This document shows positions 16,557 through 25,188 of a DNA stretch of 64,000 nucleotides, in pieces (position 1 is the stretch's first letter; every line of letters begins with the position of its first letter). The notes below the pieces were generated by a model that was not told where the DNA came from, ran no database searches, and saw only the letters and a list, made by a program, of their open reading frames with translations. A program made the translations under genes and the position numbers. This DNA comes from CAYQQQ01 sp964420125 (lineage in GTDB: Bacteria > Actinomycetota > Acidimicrobiia > Acidimicrobiales > Microtrichaceae): positions 22,268-86,267 of the forward strand of contig CAYQQQ010000017.1 in NCBI GenBank assembly GCA_964420125.1. Reading direction: 5' to 3'.

Positions 16557-17537
16557 TCAGTCCTCCTTGAGAGACGTTGGTGGCGGAGTCGCCGGGACCG
16601 GGGTGGTGGCGACGCCGTCGAGCTGGCTCGAGATGCAGGTGCCCGCGGTGCCGGCCACGAGGCCGTCGATGTCCCGGAGCCGGCCGATCATCGCCGGACG
16701 ACCGGTGGCACGGGCGAAGTCGCAGGCGGCGGTGACCTTCGGGAGCATCGAACCGGCAGCGAACTCCGCCGAGTGCCCCGACAGCAGGGCATCGGGGTCC
16801 GCGGCCGTGACCAACCGCTGTTGGGGGGTGCCGAAGCCCAGGAACGCCCCCTCGGTGTCGGTCGCCATCACGAACGCATCGGCATCGAGGTCGCGCGCCA
16901 GGAGCCCGCTGGCGTGGTCCTTGTCGATGACGGCCTCGACCCCTGCGAGGCGTCCGGCCCCGTCCGCGGCCACCGGTATCCCACCGCCACCGGCGCAGAT
17001 CACCGCGCAGCCGGCCTCGACCAGACGACGGATCTGGGCCTCCTCGACGATGCGCACCGGTGCCGGCGAGGGCACGACCCGCCGGAGCGAGTCGCCGTCG
17101 GGCCGGAACGCCCAGCCGTGCTCGGAAGCGAGCTCAGCAGCTTCCGCTGAGCCGTACAGGGGGCCGATCGGCTTGGAGGGATCCTGGAAGGCGGCGTCCC
17201 CGGGATCGACCTCGATCATCGTCAACAGGGTCGCCAGCGGTGGCTCACCGTCCAGCCGGTTGCCCAGCTCCTGTTCGATCAGGTAGCCGATCATCCCCTG
17301 GCTCTCCGCGCCGAGCACGTCCAGCGGGTAGGGCGGCACGGGCGTGTAGGCGGCCGCTTCGAGCGCCAGCAGCCCGATCTGGGGCCCGTTGCCGTGGGAG
17401 ACCACGAGCTGGTGGGCGCGGGCGACCGTCGCCAGGTGATCGCAGGCGACCGCCACGTTGGCGCGCTGGTTCTGCACCGTCATCGGCTCGCCCCGCTGCA
17501 GCAGGGCGTTGCCGCCGAGCGCCACCACCACCCTCAT
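16557..17537 (-). CDS. arcC: Carbamate kinase
   Basis: The 326-aa protein carries the amino-acid-kinase signatures ALGGNALL at the N-terminus and VVSHGNGPQIG, the CAGGGGIPV loop, and VIDKDHASGLLA. It transfers phosphate from carbamoyl phosphate to ADP, giving the ATP of the arginine deiminase pathway. The ATG at 17537 overlaps the arcD stop as ATGA and has GGAGGTGGCGG upstream, so translation is probably coupled to arcD. The length is normal for the family (about 310-330). Confidence 0.95.
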   Translation of the reverse strand: MRVVVALGGNALLQRGEPMTVQNQRANVAVACDHLATVARAHQLVVSHGNGPQIGLLALEAAAYTPVPPYPLDVLGAESQGMIGYLIEQELGNRLDGEPPLATLLTMIEVDPGDAAFQDPSKPIGPLYGSAEAAELASEHGWAFRPDGDSLRRVVPSPAPVRIVEEAQIRRLVEAGCAVICAGGGGIPVAADGAGRLAGVEAVIDKDHASGLLARDLDADAFVMATDTEGAFLGFGTPQQRLVTAADPDALLSGHSAEFAAGSMLPKVTAACDFARATGRPAMIGRLRDIDGLVAGTAGTCISSQLDGVATTPVPATPPPTSLKED

Positions 17538-18958
17538 CCGCCACCTCCGCTCGCGACGGCCTCCTGGGGCCTCCACGGCGGAGCCGGCTCCGGCTCGCCC
17601 ATGCGGCGGCGCTGGAACCGGTACACGGGCACGCCCAGGACGAGGGCACCGCCGGCCATCAGGTACGGCGCCCAGTACACCCACGCGCTGTGGCCCGTGT
17701 TGCGGGAGTAGACGATGAACAGCACCGAGAACACCAGCGCCACGACGGCGACCACCGCATCGCGGACGAACCTCGGGGTGTGCAGCTCCCGGTGGTCGAT
17801 CCACCGCCACTTCAACTGCGCCAGCGCCGAGAACCCGTAGGGGATGGCGGAGGTGATCCCGGTCATGAGCACGAGCGTGGTGAACACGGTGGCACCACCG
17901 GAGCCCAGGTAGTCCAGGATCATGGCGACGGAGGCCAAGGCGGTGGACAGCACGATCCCGAAGGCCGGCACACCGCGCCTCGAGACCCGCTGGAACTGCC
18001 GCGGGAACAGGCCATCGGTCGCCGCGGCCAGGGGCATCTCGGCGCAGATCATGGTCCAGCCGTTGAGCGCGCCGATGCCCGAGACGATCACGGCGAGCGC
18101 CATCACGTCGCCAGCCCAGCTGCCACCGAAGATCTGGTCGGCGGCCACCGAGAACGGCGCCGAGGCCTTCGCCAGCTCGTCGCTGGGGACGATGCCGAAC
18201 ACGGCGGTCAGCGAGAGCAGGTACACCACGGCGGTCGCCAGGGTGCCCAGGATCGTGGCTCGTCCGATGTTGCGATCGGGATCGCGCACCTTGCCCGCCG
18301 CGACCGCCGCAGTCTCCACACCGAGGTAGGAGAACAGCGCGATGGCCATGCCGCCCCCGATCGCCGTGACCGCGCTGTCGCCGCTGGCGTTGAAGGGGGT
18401 GAAGTTGGCGCGCCGCACGAAGAACAGCCCGACGATCGCCATGAACGCGAGAGCGGCGAACTTCACCACCGTGGTCACCACCTGCATCGAGCCCATGTTC
18501 TTGACCCCCGAGAGGTTCACCAGCGCGGGGATCCACAGGCCGACCAGCACCAGCGCCACCGAGACCACCTTCTTGTGGTCGGTGTTCACGAACTGCTCGA
18601 CGTAGAGCACCCATCCCACGGCGATGGCGGCGTTGCCGGCCCAGGCGGTGATCCAGTAGGACCAGGCGTTGGCGAAGCCCACTGCGTTGCCGAAGGCGGT
18701 GCGGGCGTAGGCGTAGGGACCGCCGTCGGCCGGCATGCGGCGTGACAGCTCGGCGAAGAGCAGCGCCAACGCCAGCGCCCCCACGGTGGTCAACGCCATC
18801 GACACCAGGCTGATGGGCCCGTAGGCGGCCAGCGAGGTGGGCATGTTGAAGATGCCGACGCCGATAATGCTGCCCACGATCAGGGCGATCGCCACGGGGA
18901 GTCCGAAGCGAGGCGGGCCGGGGGGGCCGCTCCCGGCGGTGAGGGGCTGCTCGCTCAC
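17534..18958 (-). CDS. arcD: Arginine/ornithine antiporter (APC superfamily)
   Basis: This 474-aa membrane protein has about 12 hydrophobic segments. The first contains IALIVGSIIGVGIFNMP, the APC-family substrate loop in TM1 (GSIIGVGIF). It leads the arcDCAB operon, so arginine uptake in exchange for ornithine is the natural assignment; the family also includes other amino-acid exchangers. I start it at GTG 18958 because the conserved part begins soon after; an ATG at 19018 would add 20 residues. Neither start has a strong ribosome site. The iclR-type gene ends 193 bp upstream on the same strand. Confidence 0.87.
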   Translation of the reverse strand: MSEQPLTAGSGPPGPPRFGLPVAIALIVGSIIGVGIFNMPTSLAAYGPISLVSMALTTVGALALALLFAELSRRMPADGGPYAYARTAFGNAVGFANAWSYWITAWAGNAAIAVGWVLYVEQFVNTDHKKVVSVALVLVGLWIPALVNLSGVKNMGSMQVVTTVVKFAALAFMAIVGLFFVRRANFTPFNASGDSAVTAIGGGMAIALFSYLGVETAAVAAGKVRDPDRNIGRATILGTLATAVVYLLSLTAVFGIVPSDELAKASAPFSVAADQIFGGSWAGDVMALAVIVSGIGALNGWTMICAEMPLAAATDGLFPRQFQRVSRRGVPAFGIVLSTALASVAMILDYLGSGGATVFTTLVLMTGITSAIPYGFSALAQLKWRWIDHRELHTPRFVRDAVVAVVALVFSVLFIVYSRNTGHSAWVYWAPYLMAGGALVLGVPVYRFQRRRMGEPEPAPPWRPQEAVASGGGG

Positions 18959-19151
18959 GTCACCCGCCGCGGCGGGCTCGGCGCAGGAGGCCGGCCAGGT
19001 TCGATGGCGGTCGGACACGAGGCCGGCTGCACGGTCACCAGAAGGACGATAACGACCAGGAGCGCGGATGCGCGGCCCTCGGAAGGTTTCACCTCGAGTT
19101 CACGGCGAGGCCACCGATCATCCACGCCGAGCTCTCGGGAGGGGACCGGTC

Positions 19152-19946
19152 TCAACTCGGGGCCGGGACCTGTGCGCTCGGCGCGCCCAGGGCGACGGAC
19201 ACCTCATGCGCGGCCACCGTCGCCGCTCGTCCCAGAGCCCGTAGACGCGACTTCGGCACCCGGTCGACCGGTCCGCTGAGCCCGACGGTCGCCACCACCG
19301 ACCCCCCGAGGTCGAGCACCGGCGCGGCGACGCATCGCACGCCCTCCTGCAGCTCCTCGTCGTCGACGGCGTAGCCCCGTCGCCGCACCGCTCGAAGGTC
19401 CGACTCCAACGCCACCTGATCGCAGATGGTGCGGCGGGTGTAGGGCTCCGACGTCCGGGGCAGCCGAGCGCGGCGCTCGGAGGGCTCCGACCAGGCGAGC
19501 AGCACCTTGCCCGTCGCCGAGGCGTGCAGCACCGGTGCGGCACCGAGGTCCGTCTCCACCGACACACGGCCCTCCGGACGCTCCTGCAGCACGTAGAGCC
19601 CTCCGGTGGCGGTGGCGACGGCGAGGTGGGCGGTCTCGCCCTGCTCCAGCACCAGCCGCCTCAGCACCGGGGCAGCGGCCTGGCGCACGTCGAGCGAGCG
19701 CAGGACGCGTCCGGCCAGGCGCACGACCGCCACCGACAGCGTCCAGCGCCGACTCGTGGGGTCTTGGAGCACGTAGCCCCTCCGCTCGAGCACGACGAGC
19801 AGGCGATGCACGTTCGCCTTGTCGGCACCGACCAGCTCCGCCAGCCCGGTGACCCCGACGCCCTGGGCCGGGTCGGGCAGCATCGAGAGCACCTCGAGCA
19901 GATCCAGTCCGGTCTCGAGGGTGCCCCCTCGACGAGGCTCCGTCAT
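19152..19946 (-). CDS. IclR-family transcriptional regulator
   Basis: The 264-aa protein has an N-terminal winged helix (LETGLDLLEVLSML...GLAELVGADKANVHRLLVVLERRGYVLQD) and a C-terminal effector domain with LHASATGKVLLA and the GYAVDDEELQEGVRCVAAPV signature. It is divergent from the ThDP/ALDH/dehydratase/dehydrogenase operon, and the intergenic region holds two 17-bp palindromes, so it is the probable local regulator. It is also co-oriented with arcDCAB, and read-through is possible. On its own strand TTGCCG, 17 nt, TAGGGT is a plausible promoter. The ATG at 19946 follows GGGGACG. Confidence 0.92.
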   Translation of the reverse strand: MTEPRRGGTLETGLDLLEVLSMLPDPAQGVGVTGLAELVGADKANVHRLLVVLERRGYVLQDPTSRRWTLSVAVVRLAGRVLRSLDVRQAAAPVLRRLVLEQGETAHLAVATATGGLYVLQERPEGRVSVETDLGAAPVLHASATGKVLLAWSEPSERRARLPRTSEPYTRRTICDQVALESDLRAVRRRGYAVDDEELQEGVRCVAAPVLDLGGSVVATVGLSGPVDRVPKSRLRALGRAATVAAHEVSVALGAPSAQVPAPS

Positions 19947-19976
19947 CGTCCCCACACCCGGCGACCCTACCGGGCC

Positions 19977-19993
19977 GTTGTCATATCGGCAAC
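19977..19993. promoter_or_regulatory. Operator-like palindrome, copy 1
   Basis: GTTGTCATATCGGCAAC is a near-perfect 17-bp palindrome. With the copy 20 bp downstream (centre to centre) it gives the shared pattern GTTGNCANNNCGNCAAC. It overlaps the proposed iclR -35 element. It is a likely IclR-protein binding site; this is inference from position and symmetry. Confidence 0.65.
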
Positions 19994-19996
19994 CTC

Positions 19997-20013
19997 GTTG
20001 ACAGTCCGTCAAC
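19997..20013. promoter_or_regulatory. Operator-like palindrome, copy 2
   Basis: GTTGACAGTCCGTCAAC is a perfect 6-bp inverted repeat with a 5-bp centre. It contains the TTGACA -35 hexamer of the downstream operon, so a bound protein would directly control that promoter. It matches copy 1 at the conserved arms. Confidence 0.7.
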
Positions 20014-20026
20014 GCTGCACTACACC
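19998..20026 (+). promoter_or_regulatory. Promoter of the ThDP-hydrolase operon (leaderless)
   Basis: TTGACA (19998-20003), a 17-nt spacer and TACACC (20021-20026) form a good sigma-70-like promoter. Transcription would start about 7 nt later, at or next to the GTG start codon at 20035. There is no Shine-Dalgarno sequence before that GTG, consistent with a leaderless message. Confidence 0.6.
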
Positions 20027-20034
20027 TCCTCGCG

Positions 20035-21918
20035 GTGAGCACCGACGATCGGGCACGGGCAGTGGTGGAAGCGGGTGGGGTGGCCGCCGCGCTCGATGCC
20101 GGACTCATCCCCCGAGTCGCCACGATGACGACCACCGAGGCCGTCGTGCTCGGACTGCTCGCCCAGGACGTGCGCACCTTCGTGGGCGTCCTCGGCCACG
20201 GATCCACCCAGCTGGGCGAGACCCTGCGGCGCTACCAGTCCCACGGTGCCCTGAAGGTGGTCAACCTGCGCCACGAGACCGAGGCGTCCCACGTCGCCAC
20301 GGCGCTGCGGTGGATCACCGGGGAGAAGGCGGCCGTGGTGACCTCGATCGGCCCCGGAGCCCTCCAGGCCTTCGCCGGCTCCCTGGTCGCGGCATCCGAC
20401 GGCATCGGGGTGTGGCACCTCTACGGCGACGAGACCACCGAGGACGAGGGCCCGAACATGCAGCAGATCCCTCGATCGGAGCAGGGCCTGTTCGTCCGGC
20501 TCTGCGCCACCATGGGGGCCGCCTACAGCCTCCACACTCCCGCAGCCCTGCCCACCGCGCTGCGGCGAGGTGCCGCGACGGTCGACCACCCCCACCGCGC
20601 CGGCCCGTTCTTCCTCCTCTTGCCCCTCAACACCCAACCGCTCACCACCTCACTCAACCTCGAGGAGCTCCTCACGGGCCCGCCCCCACCGCTGGGGGCC
20701 GCAGCGGACCGCGACGGCGCCTACCTCCGGGCCGCAGAGATGCTGCTCGACGCCGAGCGGGTGGTCCTGAAGGTCGGTGGAGGGGCACGGCGCTGCGGGG
20801 CGGAGCTCGCCGGCCTGGCGGACGCGGTCGACGCGGTCGTCGTGCACACCCCCGTGGCAGCCGGCGTGCTCCCCCACGACCATCCCCGCAACATGGGCGT
20901 CGGCGGCTCGAAGGGCTCGATCAGCGGCAACCACGCCATGGAGCGTGCCGACCTCCTCCTCGCCGTCGGCACGCGGGCGGTGTGCCAGTCCGACTGCAGT
21001 CGCACCGGCTACCCGGGTGTCGAGCAGGTGATCTCGATCGACGTGGACGCCGCCGCCGCGCTCCACTACGGCCGCAACCTCCCAATGGTGGGCGATGCGG
21101 GCGCCACCCTGGAGCGCCTGAGCGCCACCGTCGCCCAGCTCGCCGCCGAGCGACGACGCGCGCCCGCCGAGGAGGCGACGGACTGGCTGGCCGAGTGCAC
21201 CGACGCGAAGCAACGCTGGGCGTCGCACGTCGACGCCCGCCTCGCCGCACCGCAGCGGTTCGACCCCGCCTGGAACCGGGAGGTGCTGACCCAGCCGGCA
21301 ACCATCGAACGGATCACGACTCGAGCCCGCAGGCATCCCGGTGCCGTGTGCGTGTTCGACGCCGGGGACGTGCAGGCCAACGGGTTCCAGATGGCCCGTG
21401 ACGACCGTCCGGGCCGTACGGTCACCGAGACGGGTGCCTCCTACATGGGCTTCGCCACCTGTGCGGTCCTCGTCTCCGCGCTCTCGGAACGTGCCGTGTA
21501 CCCGGTGGCCGTCACCGGCGACGGCTCGTTCACCATGAATCCCCAGGTGCTCGTCGACGGTGTGGCGCACGGTGCCGTCGGCTGCATCGTGATCCTCGAC
21601 AACCGTCGCATGGGGGCGATCTCCTCGCTGCAGGTCGACCAGTACGGACACGACGTCGCCACCGCGGACGGCGTGGCTGTGGACTACGCGCGGTGGGCCT
21701 CCGCCGTGCCCGGGGTGCTCCCCCTCTGGGGGGGCACGACCATCGAGGAGCTCGACGAGGCACTGGAGCGGGCGTTCGCCCACCCCGGGCTGTCGGTGGT
21801 GCACGTCCCTGTGTACTGGGGCCCCGACCCGCTGGGCGGGCTGGGGGCCTGGGGACGTTGGAACGTCGGGAGCTGGGTCGAGGAGACCCAGTCGATCCGC
21901 CACGAGATCGGGCTGTGA
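20035..21918 (+). CDS. IolD-like ThDP-dependent hydrolase (trihydroxycyclohexanedione hydrolase family)
   Basis: The 627-aa protein has the long IolD layout: an N-terminal extension (TMTTTEAVVLGLLAQDVRTFVGVLGHG), a Pyr domain with LRHETEASHVATAL containing the catalytic Glu, and a PP domain with GDG at 495-497 ending in MNP...DN. IolD opens the cyclohexanedione ring in inositol catabolism. This member lies with an ALDH, an IlvD-type dehydratase and a Gfo/Idh/MocA dehydrogenase, so a ring-opening or acyl-hydrolysis step on a cyclitol-like diketone is a fair inference, but a different ThDP reaction is possible. It starts at GTG 20035 without a ribosome site (leaderless). Confidence 0.83.
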   Translation: MSTDDRARAVVEAGGVAAALDAGLIPRVATMTTTEAVVLGLLAQDVRTFVGVLGHGSTQLGETLRRYQSHGALKVVNLRHETEASHVATALRWITGEKAAVVTSIGPGALQAFAGSLVAASDGIGVWHLYGDETTEDEGPNMQQIPRSEQGLFVRLCATMGAAYSLHTPAALPTALRRGAATVDHPHRAGPFFLLLPLNTQPLTTSLNLEELLTGPPPPLGAAADRDGAYLRAAEMLLDAERVVLKVGGGARRCGAELAGLADAVDAVVVHTPVAAGVLPHDHPRNMGVGGSKGSISGNHAMERADLLLAVGTRAVCQSDCSRTGYPGVEQVISIDVDAAAALHYGRNLPMVGDAGATLERLSATVAQLAAERRRAPAEEATDWLAECTDAKQRWASHVDARLAAPQRFDPAWNREVLTQPATIERITTRARRHPGAVCVFDAGDVQANGFQMARDDRPGRTVTETGASYMGFATCAVLVSALSERAVYPVAVTGDGSFTMNPQVLVDGVAHGAVGCIVILDNRRMGAISSLQVDQYGHDVATADGVAVDYARWASAVPGVLPLWGGTTIEELDEALERAFAHPGLSVVHVPVYWGPDPLGGLGAWGRWNVGSWVEETQSIRHEIGL

Positions 21919-21919
21919 G

Positions 21920-23407
21920 ATGAGCGAGACGGGGGAACCCGCGACGTCGTCGCCCGCCGGGAGCGCCCGCGTCGTGCACGAGGCGCGCATGCTCATCGGG
22001 GGCGAGTGGGTGTGCGCCGCCGACGGTGCGGTGGTCGAGGTCGAGGATCCGGCGACCGGTCTGGTCGTCGCCACCGTGCCCGCCGCCACCCCGGCGGACC
22101 TCGACGCCGCGCTGGCGGCCGGCATCGAGGGGTTCCAGGCCTGGAGATCGGTGGACCCCTGGTCGCGCAGCGCGGCGCTGCGGCGCGTCGCAGAGCTGGT
22201 GCGGGCGCGCGCCGAGCGGATCGCCCGGGCGCTCACCGAGGACGCGGGCAAGCCGCTGGGCGAGAGCCGGGCGGAGGTGCTCGCGGCGGCCGACCAGTTC
22301 GACTGGTTCGCGGATGCCGCCCGGCGAGTCGACGGCCGGGTGGTCCAGCCACGTTCCCCGGACCTGCATCTGCAGGTGCGCCGTGAACCGGTCGGCCCGG
22401 TGGCCGCCTTCGCCGCGTGGAACTTCCCGGCGCTGCTCCCTGCGAGGAAGCTTGCCCCGGCGCTCGCCGCCGGGTGCTCCGTGCTCCTCAAGCCCGCCGA
22501 GGAGGCACCACGGGCCACCCTCGAGCTGGCACGTGCGTGCCTCGACGCCGGCATGCCGGCTGGTGCGGTGGGAGCGGTGACCGGCGACCCGGCCCGCATC
22601 AGCCGTCACCTCATCGGCTCCGGAACGATCCGCAAGGTCTCCCTCACCGGCTCGGTGACGGTGGGGCGGGCGATCGGTCACCTGGCCGCCCAGCACCTGG
22701 TGCCCACCACAATGGAGCTCGGCGGCCACGCCCCCGTGCTGGTGTTCGAGGACGCGGATCTCGACCACGCCGCCGAGACGATCGTCCGGGCCAAGTTCCG
22801 CAACTGCGGGCAGGTGTGCATCTCCCCCAGCCGCGTGCTGGTCCACCGTTCCCGCCACGACGAGCTCGTGGAACGCCTGGTCGCTCGCTGTGCAGAGCTG
22901 ACGGTCGGGGCAGGGATCGACCCACGCACCGACGTCGGCCCGCTCGCCAGCCACGGCCGCCGCGACGCGGTGGAGGCGCTCGTCGCCGACGCCCTCGAAC
23001 GCGGCGCGGTGGCGGCGATCGGTGCCTGCCGTCCACCGGAGCAGAGCCAGGGCTGGTTCTACGAGCCGACGGTGCTCGACCTGGCGACCGACGACATGGC
23101 CGTCATGCGAGAGGAGCCGTTCGGACCGCTGGCGCCGGTGAGCACCTTCGAGGACACCGAGGAGGCGGTGGCCCGGGCCAACGCCACGCCCTACGGTCTC
23201 GCCGGGTACCTGTTCACCCGCGATCTGCGAACCGCCTTCGGGGTCGCCGAGGCCCTCGAGGTGGGGATGGTGGGCGTGAACGAGCTCGTCATCGCCACCG
23301 CCGAGATGCCCTTCGGCGGCGTCAAGCACTCGGGCTTCGGCCGAGAGGGAGGAATCGAGGCCATGGAGGCCTACACCTGCACGAAGGCGATCACGATCCG
23401 GACATGA
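21920..23407 (+). CDS. NAD(P)-dependent aldehyde dehydrogenase
   Basis: The 495-aa protein is a standard ALDH-superfamily enzyme with general base E266 (MELGGHAP) and nucleophile C300 (NCGQVCISPSR). AWNFPALLP, KPAEEAP and the C-terminal MPFGGVKHSGFGREGG are also present. It oxidises an aldehyde to an acid, and the family resembles succinate-semialdehyde and glycolaldehyde dehydrogenases. The ATG at 21920 begins 2 nt after the previous stop, and its own stop overlaps the next gene as ATGA. It probably handles an aldehyde released in the same pathway. Confidence 0.93.
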   Translation: MSETGEPATSSPAGSARVVHEARMLIGGEWVCAADGAVVEVEDPATGLVVATVPAATPADLDAALAAGIEGFQAWRSVDPWSRSAALRRVAELVRARAERIARALTEDAGKPLGESRAEVLAAADQFDWFADAARRVDGRVVQPRSPDLHLQVRREPVGPVAAFAAWNFPALLPARKLAPALAAGCSVLLKPAEEAPRATLELARACLDAGMPAGAVGAVTGDPARISRHLIGSGTIRKVSLTGSVTVGRAIGHLAAQHLVPTTMELGGHAPVLVFEDADLDHAAETIVRAKFRNCGQVCISPSRVLVHRSRHDELVERLVARCAELTVGAGIDPRTDVGPLASHGRRDAVEALVADALERGAVAAIGACRPPEQSQGWFYEPTVLDLATDDMAVMREEPFGPLAPVSTFEDTEEAVARANATPYGLAGYLFTRDLRTAFGVAEALEVGMVGVNELVIATAEMPFGGVKHSGFGREGGIEAMEAYTCTKAITIRT

Positions 23408-25188
23408 CCGAACCTCGCACTCCCGGCCCCGGAGCCGACCCCGACCCGATCCGGGAGGCGCACCAGGGCGTGCTCGGGTTCGACCGAGGCCTCACGAGCT
23501 ACGGCGACCCCGACTTCTCCCGGTTCCTGCGAGGCGCCTTCCTCGCGTCGGCCGGCTTCGACGCCGACGACCACGACCGCCCGGTGATCGGCCTGGCCGA
23601 CACCTCGTCTGGCTACACCACCTGCCACCGCAGCATGGGCGAGCTCCTCGACGCCGTCGAGCGAGGCGTGCTGGAGGCCGGGGGTCTCCCCGTGCGCTTC
23701 CCGACGATGTCGTTGCCGGAGATCCTGCTCTCACCCACCTCGATGCTGTTCCGCAACCTGGCGGCGATGGAGCTCGAGGAGCAGTTGGCGGCGCTGCCCA
23801 TGGACGCGGTCGTGCTGGCCGGCGGATGCGACAAGACCGTGCCCGCCCAGCTCATGGCCGCCGCGTCCTCGGACCGCCCCGCGGTGTCGTTGGTGGTGGG
23901 CCCGATGCAGACCGGCTCCTGGCGAGGCGAACCCCTGGGCGCCTGCACCGACTGCCGTCGCCTCTGGGCCGAGCACCGCGCCGGCAACCTCGACGAGAAG
24001 GAGATCGCCGAGGCGCAGGGCGAGCTCTGCCCGACCGCCGGGACCTGCATGGTGATGGGCACCGCGTCCACGATGGCCTGCCTGGCCGAGGCGCTCGGCC
24101 TGATGCCCCCCGGTGGCGCCACACCACCGGCGCCCACCGGAGATCGCCTGCGGGTGGCCACGCGGACCGGCCGCGTGGCGGTGGACCTCGCGAGAGAGGG
24201 CGTGCCGTCCCGTCAGCTGTTGAGCGCGGCGTCGTTCGACAACGCCGCCACCGTCCTCGCCGCCATCGGGGGCTCCACCAACGCCGTCATCCACCTGCTG
24301 GCGATCGCCCGTCGCTGCGGGATCGATCTCACCCTCGACACGCTCGGACAGCGGGCCGCCGAGGTTCCGGTGCTGGTCGACTGCAAGCCCGCCGGCTCCG
24401 GCTACCTGGCCGACTTCGACCGGGCCGGCGGGCTCCCGGCGCTCATGGGCGAGCTGCGTCGCGCCGGACTGCTCGAGCTCGGCGCCCGGGTCGTCGAGGG
24501 GGGTACCGTCGGGGACCGGCTCGACCGGCTCGCCGGGAACGGGCTCGACCACCCGCGGCGGGGCACCTGCGCCATCCGGTCCACGGACGATCCGGTGCAC
24601 CCGCCCGGAGGCCTACGGGTCCTGCGCGGATCGCTCGCTCCCGACGGCGCCGTGCTCAAGGCGTCGGCCGCCACGATCCGCAGCCACGAGGGGCCCGCCG
24701 TGGTGTTCGAGTCGGTGGCCGACGCCGAGGCGCGCCTCGACGATCCCGACCTGCCCGTCACCGCCGAGTCGGTGCTCGTGCTGAGGGGCGCCGGCCCCGT
24801 CGGCGCGGGCATGCCCGAGGCTGGCTCGCTGCCGATCCCCCGCAGGCTCGCCGAGCAAGGGGTGTGCGACATGGTGCGCGTCTCCGATGGCCGCATGAGC
24901 GGGACCGCCTACGGCACGGTGGTGCTGCACGTGTCACCTGAGGCGGCCATCGGGGGGCCGTTGGCGTTGGTGCGCGACGGCGACCGCATCCGCTTGGACG
25001 TCGACGCCGGGCGTCTCGATCTGCTGGTGGAGCCTGCAGAGCTGGAACGCCGACGCGCCGCCTGGGAACCGCCGGCGGTGCCCGAGCGGGGATGGCGTCG
25101 CCTGCACGCCCTGGACGTCCTGCCCGCTCACCTGGGCGCCGACCTGGGGCTGATGGCCCCCGACCACCCCGCCACCGAGGAGGACTGA
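23404..25188 (+). CDS. IlvD/EDD-family Fe-S dehydratase (sugar-acid or cyclitol dehydratase)
   Basis: The 594-aa protein has three cysteines in the positions of the [2Fe-2S] ligands of IlvD/EDD enzymes: C74 (YTTCHRSMG), C142 (GGCDKT) and C215 (CPTAGTC, with C209 at its start). MSGTAYGTVVLHVSPEAAIGGPLALVRDGD is the C-terminal family block. Relatives remove water from dihydroxy acids, gluconate, arabonate or xylonate. No branched-chain biosynthesis genes are nearby, and the divergent IclR gene and neighbours argue for catabolism. It overlaps the ALDH gene by 4 nt and the next gene as TGATG. Confidence 0.9.
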   Translation: MTEPRTPGPGADPDPIREAHQGVLGFDRGLTSYGDPDFSRFLRGAFLASAGFDADDHDRPVIGLADTSSGYTTCHRSMGELLDAVERGVLEAGGLPVRFPTMSLPEILLSPTSMLFRNLAAMELEEQLAALPMDAVVLAGGCDKTVPAQLMAAASSDRPAVSLVVGPMQTGSWRGEPLGACTDCRRLWAEHRAGNLDEKEIAEAQGELCPTAGTCMVMGTASTMACLAEALGLMPPGGATPPAPTGDRLRVATRTGRVAVDLAREGVPSRQLLSAASFDNAATVLAAIGGSTNAVIHLLAIARRCGIDLTLDTLGQRAAEVPVLVDCKPAGSGYLADFDRAGGLPALMGELRRAGLLELGARVVEGGTVGDRLDRLAGNGLDHPRRGTCAIRSTDDPVHPPGGLRVLRGSLAPDGAVLKASAATIRSHEGPAVVFESVADAEARLDDPDLPVTAESVLVLRGAGPVGAGMPEAGSLPIPRRLAEQGVCDMVRVSDGRMSGTAYGTVVLHVSPEAAIGGPLALVRDGDRIRLDVDAGRLDLLVEPAELERRRAAWEPPAVPERGWRRLHALDVLPAHLGADLGLMAPDHPATEED

